The notes below the pieces were generated by a model, which worked only from the letters and a program-made list of their open reading frames with translations, was not told the origin of the DNA and did not search any database. The position numbers were made by a program, and so were the translations under genes. A stretch of 13,500 nucleotides of DNA from Cristatella mucedo. Lineage: Eukaryota; Bryozoa; Phylactolaemata; Cristatellidae. Below are positions 1 to 8,157 of this stretch, piece after piece (within the stretch, counting starts at the first letter, position 1; each line of letters opens with the position of its first letter). The stretch is from positions 64,001-77,500 of the forward strand of contig WPIO01000128.1 in the NCBI GenBank assembly GCA_009760855.2, given 5' to 3'.

Positions 1-810
1 TATGTTTTTAAGTTTCTTTTAAATGTGGTCAGGTCAGGGGATGTTCTGATGCAGGTCGGGAGGGAGTTCCAGGCTGTGGGAGCATACGAGCTAAATGCAG
101 GGTCTCCAAAGGATTTAAGGTTTGTACGAGGTATTTCTAGACTGTTGGATTCCGAAAAGCGGGTGGTACGATGCTTGGCCTGATGGGGTAGTATATCTGA
201 AAGATAGGCTGGAGCCATAGAATGAAGAGACCTAAAAGTGAGCGACAAAACCTTGAAGTCAATCCGTTGCTTGACTGGTAACCAGTGCAGGTCGGCGAGA
301 AGTGGAGTAATGTGGCAACTGCGACGCTCACGACAGACAAGCCTAGCTGCAGAGTTTTGCACCAGCTGCAATCGCCTGATCGCACATGCTGGTAGGCCAG
401 TAAGCAGTGAGTTGCAGAAGTCGAGACGAGATGTCACGAATGCATGGACCAACTTGGACGTGGTATCCTTATCTAAACAAGTCCTAATTTTAGCAATGTT
501 ATGAAGCTGAAAATAGGCTGATTTGACTGTGGAGCTGATGTGGTCGTCTAACGAGAGGTCGCTTTGGAATATGACACCTAGATTTCGAGCTGATGTTTTA
601 GTCCTCGTAGCAAGCCCCACGCCAGCCCACAGATTCTTATCTATCTTTAGTAGTGAGTGCTAGTTCTTCTACGAGCTTAGACTTGTTGTAGTTCGTCGAC
701 TTCTTTGAAGTGTCTGATTGCTTGAATGGACTGCTCAAAACGCATTCGATGAGATTTGTCATCAGGTTTTACCTAGGCAGCGAACATCTTGCATAGGCAT
801 CACAGGCCAC
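1..810 (-). pseudogene. Non-LTR retrotransposon reverse transcriptase, C-terminal fragment (CR1/L2-like), decayed
   Basis: Read on the minus strand, one frame stays open from about 659 to the left edge. It shows the typical C-terminal blocks of CR1/L2/Rex-type reverse transcriptases in order: ARNLGVIFQSDLS, VHAFVTSRLDFCNSLLTGLP, LQLVQNSAARLV, LLADLHWLPVKQRIDFKVL, LEIPRTNLKSFGDPAFSSYA and AWNSLP near the edge. A TAG at 660-662 breaks this frame. Just upstream the expected block continues in another frame (NYNKSKLVEELALTTKDR, about 645-710), and a third frame gives KPDDKSHRMRF at about 740-770, so there are at least two frameshifts. The catalytic YADD box would fall near 790-810; only a damaged version is visible. 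It is therefore a dead copy, probably lying in or beyond the 3' part of the TIF1-like gene. Its 3' end lies just outside the window. Clade assignment is by motif memory, not by search. Confidence 0.88.
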
Positions 811-2001
811 AAACAGAAATTGGTCTGGCTAGACCTTTATGTTTCTCCAATTGCCTTGACAGGCAGTACCCTATAATTTCGTACGTCTAATTTTGCTGGC
901 GGACAGATGGCCACAGCCACTGTTCGCATCTGGTAAGACTTCTTTTAAACCCGCATTGCATTCCTTTGCCGGCTCCTTCCATGCATGTCCCGAGTGTTTC
1001 AGCTGCAGGCTTCCTCTTAGCGCCTTGAAACCTCGGCTTCAGGTTCAGATTCTGAACTAGGATGCCAAGCCGCTTTTAAATTGACCGTTATAATCATAAT
1101 AATTATTATATATTTATATAGCACCCTGGGAGGCATACTTCTCTTCCTGGATACGTTGCATATACTGGAACGCAAGCTGGTCAATATGCACATAGTGATA
1201 TCATGCACTGTCAGTCACTTGCACACCATTGCTTTACATTACTATTACAGCATAAAAAACAAAGCTCGTAGAAGAAGCAAATGTTGTAAGTGAAAGGTTT
1301 GTTTTTGTCTTATTAAATATCGTCAATTGACGTCGGTTGACGTGATTTATGTATGTGGGTCTTGATTTTCCAATCTTTGGGGGCAGACTCACTGAACTCC
1401 AAAAAAGTCGAGGCTGGTTAGATGTACAGCTAAACATGTTGAGTCAAAGTACTACGATGTATTTGGCAAAGCCTAATTAGGACATCAATGTCATTAGGAG
1501 GCAGAAGCTTGCAAATAATAATAATAGACTGTTTACATATATGACTGCATCGATATGATGTGTAAGTCTTTGTTGAGGATTAGCTCTCTAATTTTTGCTC
1601 AACGTGATGCTTTCATTGTGTTGCACACGTGTACAGGATATAAAAATGGTAATATTCGGTCGAGGGGATAAATGATATATTAAGGAGTCGAGATGGAAGC
1701 TCAAACTTGGACACGATAAAGTCTTAGACTCGGGGAATAGGAATCATTGTCATATGAGCGTGCAGCCTACAAATAGACCCTTAGATTGCATCTGTTTCGA
1801 GTTGTTTTTATGGTGGGCTGGTAGTGAACCACCAATAATCTGAAGTCATTGGAAACAATTCATGTTAAGGGGCCAAATCCATCGATGAGTGTGTAACCTT
1901 TGAAGTATGCATTAATTGGGCAGTTAGGTGGCTCACGTAGAGCTGAGCAGATTAGACGCCCAAGAGCCAGCTTCCAACTTAATTGGTTAAAATCCACTTA
2001 C
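811..2001. other. Non-coding stretch, probably intron of the TIF1-like gene
   Basis: No exon continuing the PHD finger was found here. The expected continuation (G-x-W-x-C-x2-C in phase 2 on the minus strand) is not visible. AT-rich microsatellite-like DNA occurs at about 1089-1120 and 1513-1526. A minus-strand frame open for about 50 codons between about 1030 and 870 resembles nothing I recognise. I read the stretch as intron or intergenic DNA. Confidence 0.5.
1089..1135 (-). repeat. AT-rich tail plus GCACCCT motif, possible SINE/LINE 3' end
   Basis: A run of AAT/ATT and TATATA leads into TATAGCACCCTGGGAG on the plus strand. On the minus strand this reads as a short core (CAGGGTGCTATATA) followed by an AT-rich tail. 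The layout matches the tails at 4690-4759 and 7266-7363, so it may be a diverged member of the same short interspersed family. Confidence 0.4.
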
Positions 2002-2122
2002 CCGCATTTGTAGGCAATGTCTGGAACGTGGCACTGCGAATGGTAGGCCTTACGGCAAGTAAAGCAGTGCATAATGTCACCTCGGCTATAGCAGACAATG
2101 CAACAGTCTTCAATGTTTTCAT
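2002..2122 (-). CDS. TIF1-like gene, PHD-finger exon (partial PHD)
   Basis: A 121-nt exon bounded by a strong acceptor (TTTTGTTCTGCAG before 2122) and a strong donor (GTAAGT from 2001). Phase 1 in and phase 2 out give ENIEDCCIVCYSRGDIMHC followed by FTCRKAYHSQCHVPDIAYKC. The spacing C-x2-C-x8-C-x2-C-x4-H-x2-C is the first six zinc ligands of a PHD finger. The H-x2-C-H-V-P stretch is what TIF1 proteins (TRIM24/28/33) show at this place. In that family the PHD, with a following bromodomain, reads histone H3 tails in the nucleus. The last C-x2-C pair would be on the next exon, which I could not find in the window. The phase joins exactly to the exon at 2323-2461 (A|AT, Asn). Sure about the PHD; the TIF1 assignment rests on the B-box/coiled-coil exon upstream. 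Confidence 0.85.
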
Positions 2123-2322
2123 CTGCAGAACAAAAGTTTGAGGCTCTTCATTGGTTAACAGCATCTGACTGATCACCTGATCAAATGCTGTTGTGCTACT
2201 GAATGGCACAAGCACTTTCAGTTTCTCCGGACTCGCACTCGACTCAGCTCGTCAATTGGTGCAATCTGTTTGGTGCGCAAATATCAGCTCTAGCCAGCGA
2301 TTATCTTATCCGGCTTACTTAC

Positions 2323-2461
2323 TCTCCAGTTGGAAATACTGCAAACCGGTTGCATCTTCTGTCTCTGTATTCAGTGATGCCACGATGTCGACTGTCGACT
2401 GTGGCGCTTCGTTTTCACTTTCCTGCGTCGCAGATTCTTGACCCGACGCTTTTGACTTCGT
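2323..2461 (-). CDS. TIF1-like gene, acidic linker exon before the PHD
   Basis: A 139-nt exon between acceptor CTTCAAATTTTAG (before 2461) and donor GAGA|GTAAGTAAG (GT at 2322-2321). Only phase 0 is open throughout; it begins TKSKASGQESATQESENEAP and ends GLQYFQLE, leaving phase 1 for the PHD exon. The peptide is rich in Glu, Ser, Thr and Gln, looks disordered and has no domain. This fits the low-complexity linker that TIF1 proteins carry between the coiled coil and the PHD, though the linker here is short (about 125 residues over three exons against several hundred in vertebrates). I see no clear PxVxL HP1-binding box. Support comes from the splice sites, the open frame and the phase match on both sides. 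Confidence 0.72.
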
Positions 2462-2628
2462 CTAAAATTTGAAGGACGTTAATGAGGAGGGCTCGATTGG
2501 CTGGATTGGATACGAGGGCTGGATTGGTGGGGCTGGACATCTGCATCAGTATTCCTGACAATGTAGCCTTGGCCTTGCCATTATTTCTCGTGGTGCCAAG
2601 TCTCTCCTGTTGCTTTCCAGCATCTCAG

Positions 2629-2651
2629 GAGAGCGAGAGAGAGAGAGAGAC
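2629..2651. repeat. GA-rich microsatellite
   Basis: A mostly GA dinucleotide run with one GC interruption; the minus strand is a CT tract. Confidence 0.85.
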
Positions 2652-3444
2652 AAACTTGGCAGAAGCTGTACAGCACAGGAGCACCCACCCACCAAGGGGA
2701 ATGGTGATCTTGCACTGCTCTGTGGCCCTGGTAGCCAGTAGTTACTTAGAGCTTGCAGAGAAGGGATAATGGGCGTTGAGAGTTTGCCCAGCATCGTGTC
2801 AAAGTTGCTCAATCTTGTGGAATAGTTCCTAGCTGGCTGGTGGGAGCCGACGAATCTACTTTTGTCCTACGTGTAGCCGTTACGGTACACCTTCAGCTGG
2901 CATTGCAGTGTTTTTTATAGAGTGGGTACGTTTCTTCACAAGGGGGAGAATAAAACGTATGATGAGTCACTGAGCCTCTACAATCTACAATGTTCTATAT
3001 ACAATACAATGCAATGCTCTCTACAATAGACCTACAATAGACTGGTATTTGGCATCAGGATAATCTTGTGCGAATCTTACCTGCAAATAAGCATGGGTAC
3101 TTCAATCATTTCGCTGAGGTGCTCGCAAGTGTGTGCAGTGAAGTGCGCCTTCGGGGAGTGCAGCCTCAGGCTTTCCATTTTGAAGCAGCACTGTATTGCC
3201 CAAGATGGAAGCTGTCCGTTTAGTGAGGCTAATTATGCGATGAAAGATCATCTTAACAACTTTAAATTAAATTTTTTTGAAACAAAGCTGGTCTTACTCT
3301 AAGCTTGTTAAGTAATCTGGACAGGATAAAATCTCCATGATTAGCTGTTTCTGGTTTATTTTGGCACTTTAGGATAATTTACTGTGTAGGTACTGTTTTG
3401 GCCCTTCATGAAAAAAGTTCTCCCTCGATGCCTGCAAAAATCCA

Positions 3445-3489
3445 GCACATGCACACACACACGTGCGCACACACACGCGTGTGCACATG
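3445..3489. repeat. Alternating purine-pyrimidine tract (CA/CG/GT mix)
   Basis: All 45 bases strictly alternate purine and pyrimidine (mostly CA, with CG and GT steps). Such tracts are prone to left-handed Z-DNA. It sits in the intron between the exons at 3555-3615 and 2323-2461. Confidence 0.9.
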
Positions 3490-3554
3490 GTGCTACCTAA
3501 ACATAACAACTCCATCGGAAACTTCCGGTTATTGTAGCTGAGGAAGACACTGAC

Positions 3555-3615
3555 CTCGTGAGTAGCCGGGTCTTCGGCTCCGTCTTGTTTATTGTCTGCC
3601 AAATAGTGGTTCCGG
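3555..3615 (-). CDS. TIF1-like gene, small linker exon
   Basis: A 61-nt exon with acceptor ATGGATTTTTGCAG (before 3615) and donor CACGAG|GTCAGT (GT at 3554-3553). Phase 2 in and phase 0 out give RNHYLADNKQDGAEDPATHE; phase 0 has a TAA, and although the third frame is open it does not match the phases of its neighbours. This joins without a frame break to 4307-4481 upstream (phase 2 out) and 2323-2461 downstream (phase 0 in). The peptide is acidic and has no domain, as expected for the TIF1 linker. It is small, so the call depends on the phase fit and could be wrong; cDNA is the real test. Confidence 0.6.
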
Positions 3616-4306
3616 CTGCAAAAATCCATTTGGTATACTCAATAATTATTAACATGAACTTGATCAAACCACACAGGTACCTTAATGATAAGGCTAACAC
3701 TAATAGTAGTTGTGATTGAAATGGGGGGAATTTCCAGGGGTGGTGGCCAGCAATCACGAGTGCCTGCAAGACTATTTTGGGTGAAAGCATCAATCGAGTG
3801 ATGGAGGTGGGAGCTATAGCTAGTTAAAACTTCAGAGAACTCGGTCTTAGTTCTTCCTCAAACCTTCAGAGTTATACGTTCCTGTATGTATGGCGCCTTA
3901 CATCTTTATCGTAGCTGAGAGAGAGAGAGAGAGAGAGAGAGAGCACTATGTGAACAGTTAGACCCGGCAGCCAGCGTGGTCGGAAAGCGCCAACACTAAC
4001 CCTAGCTCATAGTGCAAACAGATGTATTGGAGAAAACGATGGGATGTAAGTGCTGCAGATGCACGACAGTTCTGATAATGGGATGCCAACTGTCCTAACA
4101 CTTGTATTGGTCGACAGTTAGCCGATTGTACGGGTTTATTAAGGTAGAGTTTGCCAGAAAATAAGAAACGAGGCTTACCTCTATTTGCAGTACATCTGTA
4201 TTTAACTGAATTGTACCATATTAAAACAGAGTAGCAGACATATAAGTGGTTTGCAGACCTGGTCAAACAAGAGTGGCAAATACAAATACAAGCACAGGCA
4301 TCTTAC
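3616..4306. other. Intron of the TIF1-like gene
   Basis: Intron in the preferred model. It holds a 27-bp GA run (3917-3943), which is a CT tract ending in CAG on the minus strand. It also holds two optional exon-like pieces on that strand. One is 80 nt at 4179-4258 (phase 2 to 1, strong donor AGAG|GTAAGC). The other is 13 nt just left of the GA run (phase 1 to 2). Used together they would also keep the frame, so an alternative isoform cannot be excluded. Confidence 0.45.
3917..3943. repeat. (GA)n microsatellite
   Basis: A perfect 27-bp GA run. On the minus strand it is a CT tract followed at once by CAG, so it could act as a polypyrimidine tract for a splice acceptor. Confidence 0.95.
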
Positions 4307-4481
4307 GGGGTTATAGCTGCTCCACTTATCAAACTTGCAGCATTAGAAGTCTCAGCTGGCTCAGCAAAAGTAATCGGTGAACTTGATGTCAGTATTAGAC
4401 GTGAAAGACCTTCTGATGCATGACCTTCTGATGCATGCTGTGGCTCGTATGATGATGGGCAGTGATAAAGCCTTTCATCTG
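4307..4481 (-). CDS. TIF1-like gene, Ser/Ala-rich linker exon after the coiled coil
   Basis: A 175-nt exon with a very good acceptor (GTTTATTGCAG before 4481; CAGCAG, so a NAGNAG choice of one extra residue is possible) and donor ACCCC|GTAAGA (GT at 4306-4305). Phase 1 in and phase 2 out give DERLYHCPSSYEPQHASEG at the start and SNAASLISGAAITP at the end, with no stop. Phase 1 entry matches the phase 1 donor that closes the B-box/coiled-coil exon (12536) and the intact extra copies at 7404 and 9970. Phase 2 exit matches 3555-3615. The peptide is Ser/Ala/Glu-rich with no recognised domain, fitting the TIF1 linker. A 15-bp tandem duplication inside it (4408-4437) doubles the residues HASEG. Confidence 0.75.
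4408..4437 (-). repeat. 15-bp in-frame tandem duplication inside an exon
   Basis: GACCTTCTGATGCAT occurs twice in direct contact (4408-4422 and 4423-4437). On the coding strand this doubles five residues (HASEG HASEG) without changing the frame. Confidence 0.95.
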
Positions 4482-4689
4482 CTGCAATAAACCAAAACTA
4501 GTTTCAAGGAATAGGCAAAAACGTACTTTTGCAATATATGTAAAAAAACTTCAATCCAACAGCCACGGAGACTGGCCAACGTGAGGCTCTATAAATTTTG
4601 CACTGGTTCTTTTTTTTCTTCCGCACTTGAGCGCATTTCAAACTTTTAGCCATTTACGAACTTGTCATTAGTGTCAATGATTTGCAAGG

Positions 4690-4759
4690 CCTGCACAAAT
4701 CTGCTCATACTGTCAGGGCGCTTTATCAAGTACACTATTATTATTATTATTATTACTAT
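4690..4759 (+). repeat. Retroelement-like 3' end with (TTA)n tail abutting the truncated coiled-coil exon
   Basis: Plus-strand core AGGGCGCTTTATCAAGTACA is followed by a (TTA)n run at 4736-4759. The minus strand of the 7266-7363 insertion reads AGGGCACTTTATCCAGTACA and then an ATT-rich tail, so the two are related and lie in opposite orientations. The tail touches the broken end of coiled-coil copy 1 at 4760. The left end of the element is not clear. Confidence 0.6.
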
Positions 4760-5493
4760 TAAGCTTCATGATCCACTTCGATGCTAGAGCTACACGATCT
4801 GACTTCCACTGGCTGTTCGCTTGAAAACGATGCCAATCGTGAGTTGCAGAAGCCGCGCTCCACTGCATCGCCGTTGCATGCTATAGATCCCAGCCGGGTC
4901 AGCTTGCTGACAAAGGCAGAATCATATTGAAAGCCAAAGCTTTCTGATTCGCAGCTGGGATCTGGAGCTTGGAATTGAGTTCGCAGCAACTTGCCGATCG
5001 CAGCTTCAATTGGCCTGAAAGAGCTGACCAGACCAGCATCCGTCGCACTGATAGCATATTCGACATGCTCAGTGACGTTAGCGATCTTGAGCTTTAGGCG
5101 TTCGGCCTTGGCCAGATCGTGCTGAATGCTCTGTCTCATTGAGCTTGCGACTGCTGTGACGTCGGAATTGAGAGACTGTTCCAGAGTGCAAACTCCAGCT
5201 CGACACTGCTGCAGGAACTGCTCTATCTCAGTGCCAGCTTTTTCAACAGCCTTCTGAACTTTGGCAGAACGCTGATCAATGAGACCTAGAGCTAGCTCGG
5301 CAGTGTTCCTCCTCTCATGGATCAGCTCGAGATTGGCCTCGAGCGCATGCCGAAGCTTGTTGGCAGCCTCGTTGACGAAGCACCAATCGTGCTCCTTGTG
5401 GGACTCCGGCTGGCACAAGCAGCACTTCTGCTTTTCCCAGGTCTTACAAAATAATCTTGATTCTTTTCGGCGATTTCCAAGTTTCCTGCCATC
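4759..5493 (-). pseudogene. Coiled-coil exon copy 1 (TIF1-like), splice donor lost
   Basis: Minus-strand open frame homologous to 12536-13210. It starts after a plausible acceptor (GCAGCTCTCTTAG before 5493, phase 0) with a degenerate B-box2: LFCKTWEKQKCCLCQ, in which one Cys is Trp and the leading Cys/His pair is Gly/Arg. It then continues through HKEHDW, the helical coiled coil and the FGFQYDSAF block. The other copies continue past GAAGCT to a GTAAGT donor; here the frame ends at once in TAA, next to a (TTA)n run, so it cannot splice on to 4481 in the normal way. It carries private changes (LRHALEAN, LIHERR, IEAAIGK). It could still act as a terminal exon ending the protein after the coiled coil, but I read it as a broken duplicate. 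Confidence 0.7.
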
Positions 5494-6385
5494 CTAAGAG
5501 AGCTGCACGATGAATGGTGCATCGCAAAGAAAGCATTCTCTTGCTAGCTTATAGTTTGGATGTGGTGCTTGGAACTCATCTTGTTAAACTCGGCTTACAA
5601 CTGTTCTTAAGAGTAGCATCTGTCACACTACTAGCATTACAGCATGTTTCCTGCAGCAGTTGATTTCTTCAACGTAAGGTTTTCAGGTCCGCGCCTGGTC
5701 GTGCTGCAAGCACTGTCTCATAATGCAGGCCATGGTGATTTCTATAGCACTCCATTGTCTATCGCCATTGTTGCAGCAATGCACAGACTCTTGTCGACTG
5801 AGTTCTTGAAAAAATAGGCTACTGCTTACTCTGTTTTATTGTTTTCACTCTCACCCAACAAGCTCCACCTTTTGAGCCCTGATGTCAGATTCTCATCATT
5901 GGACTTAGTAGGACAGAATTGTCTGGTCGGACGCTCGACGTTTTCCCTTTGAGATAGTGGGACATTTCCTCCTCTGCCCTATTGGTGAAACAGCAATCTG
6001 TAATGTCTGCCTCGCCATCCTACGGCCTGTTCTCTCCTGACAATGGTTAAGATCATTCCGGAGGGCTGAGAACTAGAGCTCGATGCCGTGTGGTCGTGAG
6101 GCGACGGTTAATCTAACGTGTTGATGCGTGACGGGAGACGTGCCTAGCCCATTCCATGTTTGATGGGTCCGTCCGACAGAGGTATCTCTGTGTCAACTAG
6201 TCAGTCGGTTGCGGCCAACTTCTTGGGATAAGAAATCTCCTGTTTCTTTATCCTTCCCTGCACCAATCAGCACACGAAAAGCCATATATCGAAAGTTGAT
6301 AGCCACGACCTTGTATTGTGCTTTTAAGTTCATCCGGCAAGCCCCGGCTGTCCTCCTTACCTTGAAGAGCTCTCTGGCAGCACAT

Positions 6386-6513
6386 TTATCCGAAATTGCG
6401 CACCCACAGCTTGTTGCTGTCATCAATAGGCACGACTAAGTATGGTGTCCTAGGCTTACCGTGCCTTAGCAGCAATTTTACAGTAACGCATTTCTGGTTT
6501 AAAAATGCATCTG
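6386..6513 (-). other. Candidate alternative terminal exon, unit 1
   Basis: Acceptor GTTTTCTTTGCCCAG before 6513. With phase 1 entry, as the coiled-coil exon provides, it reads ADAFLNQKCVTVKLLLRHGK, then about 22 more residues, to TAA at 6386-6388. Near-identical copies lie at 9050-9177 and 11616-11743. No domain recognised; no transcript proof. Confidence 0.35.
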
Positions 6514-7159
6514 CTGGGCAAAGAAAACGCCTCTTGATGGCATGTCAATCAACTATGGCCACGTACTTTGCAATGGCTATTCTCTAGAACGCTTCGTTAA
6601 GACGTCTATCCTGCTCTGCTTCTATGCATACTACTATGTAGTGCTTTGTCTGCCTAATCAGCAATAGGTGTATAGGCATACATACTCTGTGTGCTAATCT
6701 GAGTGTCTCACCTTGCCTAACAGCAAAAATAGATCCTTACGAAATAGCATTGCCCCTATTAAAGAAGCACAGCTTTTGTAGAATAATAGCTTCTGTCTCT
6801 TTCGTTATCAATAAAGAATAAGGAAGACTTCTCTGCAGCCAAGAACCAAAACGTTAGCCAGTTACCCTGTGGTCTATGGCCTATTTTATTGCAGCTAGCA
6901 AGGGGCCTCCTTCGTATGCGATCACTGTGATGGCGTGTTTCAAGCAAAAATAGCCACAGTGGGGGATTGACGGTGCAGTAAAAAGCAGCCAACGTAGCAG
7001 ATATAGGGTTACTACAAGGTAGCTTTGCAAGCCCATTAGAAGTCCAGATTGCCTAGCAAAGTTTGGTCTGAGCAGAGCGATCATGCAAACACTTTCCATA
7101 CGGTCAGGTTGTAGCCGAGCTACAAAGGTGAGCTGAACGTAGCCAAGCATTACACTTAC

Positions 7160-7179
7160 CTGGCTAAAGCACACAATGC
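7160..7179 (-). other. Candidate 20-nt microexon, unit 1
   Basis: Between ATTCTAG and a strong donor (GCCAG|GTAAGT). Phase 1 in, phase 0 out. Copies at 9824-9843 and 12390-12409. It would restore frame between one coiled-coil exon and the next, but the acceptor is weak. Confidence 0.25.
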
Positions 7180-7265
7180 CTAGAATATGATATTCTCAGC
7201 TCGTTGACAAGTAATGACTAGCAAGAAAGTACGTACACAGCCATATAGTTTACCTGCATCAAGTT

Positions 7266-7363
7266 AATAATAACAATAATAATCTTGTACTGGATAAAGT
7301 GCCCTCAGAGAACTTAATCTCTTTCTATGTGCTTTACATTTGCTGCAAAGGGAAATGCAAGTT
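7266..7363 (-). mobile_element. 98-bp retroelement fragment with 6-bp target duplication (CAAGTT)
   Basis: Present only in unit 1. The sequence CAAGTT occurs once in units 2 and 3 but flanks the extra DNA here (7260-7265 and 7358-7363), and the extra length equals the unit length difference (98 bp). On the minus strand it ends with an ATT-rich tail preceded by CTTTATCCAGTACA. This looks like a 5'-truncated SINE or LINE copy. No coding capacity. Confidence 0.75.
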
Positions 7364-7403
7364 CATTGCTAGCATCCAGTCTCCAACGTGGCGGCTTACT
7401 TAC

Positions 7404-8157
7404 CTATCTCGGGTGCTGCATTGAAAGCTTCACTATCCACTTCGATGCTAGAGCTACACGATCTGACTTCCGCTGGCTGTTCGCTTGAAAACGATGCCAA
7501 TCGTGAGTTGCAGAAGCCGCACTCCACTGCATCGCCGTTGCATGCTATAGATCCCAGCCGGGTCAGCTTGCTGACAAAGGCAGAATCATATTGAAAGCCA
7601 AAGCTTCCTGATTCGCAGCTGGGATCTGGAGCTTGGAATTGAGTTCGCAGCAACTTGCCGAGCGCAGCTTGAATTGGTTCGAAAGAGCTGACCAGACCAG
7701 CATCGGTCGCACTGATAGCATATTCGACATGCTCAGTGACGTTAGCGATCTTGAGCTTTAGGCGTTCGGCCTTGGCCAGATCGTGCTGAATGCTCTGTCT
7801 CATTGAGCTTGCGACTGCTGTGACGTCGGAATTGAGCGACTGTTCCAGAGTGCAAACTCCAGCCCGACACTGCTGCAGGAACTGCTCTATCTCAGTGCCA
7901 GCTTTTTAAACAGCCTTCTGAACTTTGGCAGAACGCTGATCAATGAGACCTAGAGCTAGCTCGGCAGTGTTCCTCCTCTCGTAGATCAGCTCGAGATTGG
8001 CCTCGAGCTCACGCCGAAGCTTGTTGGCACCCTCGGTGACAAAGCACCAATCGTGCTCCTTGTGGGACTCCGGCTGGCACAAGCAGCACTTCTGCTTTTC
8101 CCAGGTCTTACAAAATAATCTTGATTCTTTTCGGCGATTTCCAAGTTTCCTGCCATC
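7404..8157 (-). pseudogene. Coiled-coil exon copy 2 (TIF1-like), nonsense codon
   Basis: Same exon as copy 1 but with an intact donor (ATAG|GTAAGT, GT at 7403-7402, phase 1). It opens with the same degenerate B-box2 and reads on through HKEHDWCFVTEGANK. It is interrupted at 7906-7908, where TAA replaces the GAA of KAVEKAG in copies 1 and 4. After the stop the frame stays open to the donor. Private changes include SSFEPIQ, CESGSF and VECGFC. The stop falls in the middle of the coiled coil, so this copy cannot encode the full domain. Being otherwise open, it was probably lost recently. Confidence 0.8.

Larger units (their letters stand above)
2462..3554. other. Intron of the TIF1-like gene with microsatellites
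   Basis: Non-coding by the phase-consistent gene model. It contains a GA-rich tract at 2629-2651, imperfect CTACAAT-type repeats at about 2975-3043 and an alternating purine-pyrimidine tract at 3445-3489. A strong donor-like site on the minus strand (TTTGCAG|GTAAGA, GT at 3080-3079) has no upstream open frame compatible with the neighbours. A minus-strand open frame at 2546-2812 has no usable splice sites. Confidence 0.5.
5494..7403. other. Spacer of repeat unit 1
   Basis: No established gene. On the minus strand it holds AATAAA at 5835-5840 and 6885-6890, a terminal-exon candidate at 6386-6513 and a 20-nt microexon candidate at 7160-7179. Most other open frames in it have near-identical copies in the other units and show no recognisable domain. 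Confidence 0.5.

Noticed and set aside
137-385. 82-codon minus-strand open frame
   Set aside because: Out of frame with the clear reverse-transcriptase reading through the same bases.
2546-2812. 88-codon minus-strand open frame
   Set aside because: No acceptor/donor pair in compatible phase; part of it is a translated GA/CT microsatellite.
3036-3080. Possible 45-nt phase 0-to-0 exon on the minus strand (VRFAQDYPDAKYQSI)
   Set aside because: Frame fits between 3555 and 2461, but the donor GTAGGT is weak and the piece is too short to support without transcripts.
3066-3302. Plus-strand frame with Cys/His spacing faintly like a TRAF-type zinc finger
   Set aside because: Ligand spacing does not fit, there is no splice context on the plus strand, and the minus strand is the transcribed one.
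5322-5522. 66-codon frame starting ATGGCAGGAAAC, repeated at 7986 and 10552
   Set aside because: It is another frame of the degenerate B-box2/coiled-coil exon, whose homology to the intact gene fixes the true frame.
6193-6426. 77-codon minus-strand open frame repeated at 8857 and 11423
   Set aside because: Repeated only because the unit is repeated; near-100% identity says nothing about selection, and no domain is visible. It does contain a good donor (TTCAAG|GTAAGG) but no phase-compatible exon was found.
6881-7174. 97-codon minus-strand open frame repeated at 9545 and 12111
   Set aside because: Overlaps donor-like and AATAAA motifs, looks like translated spacer, and has no recognised domain.
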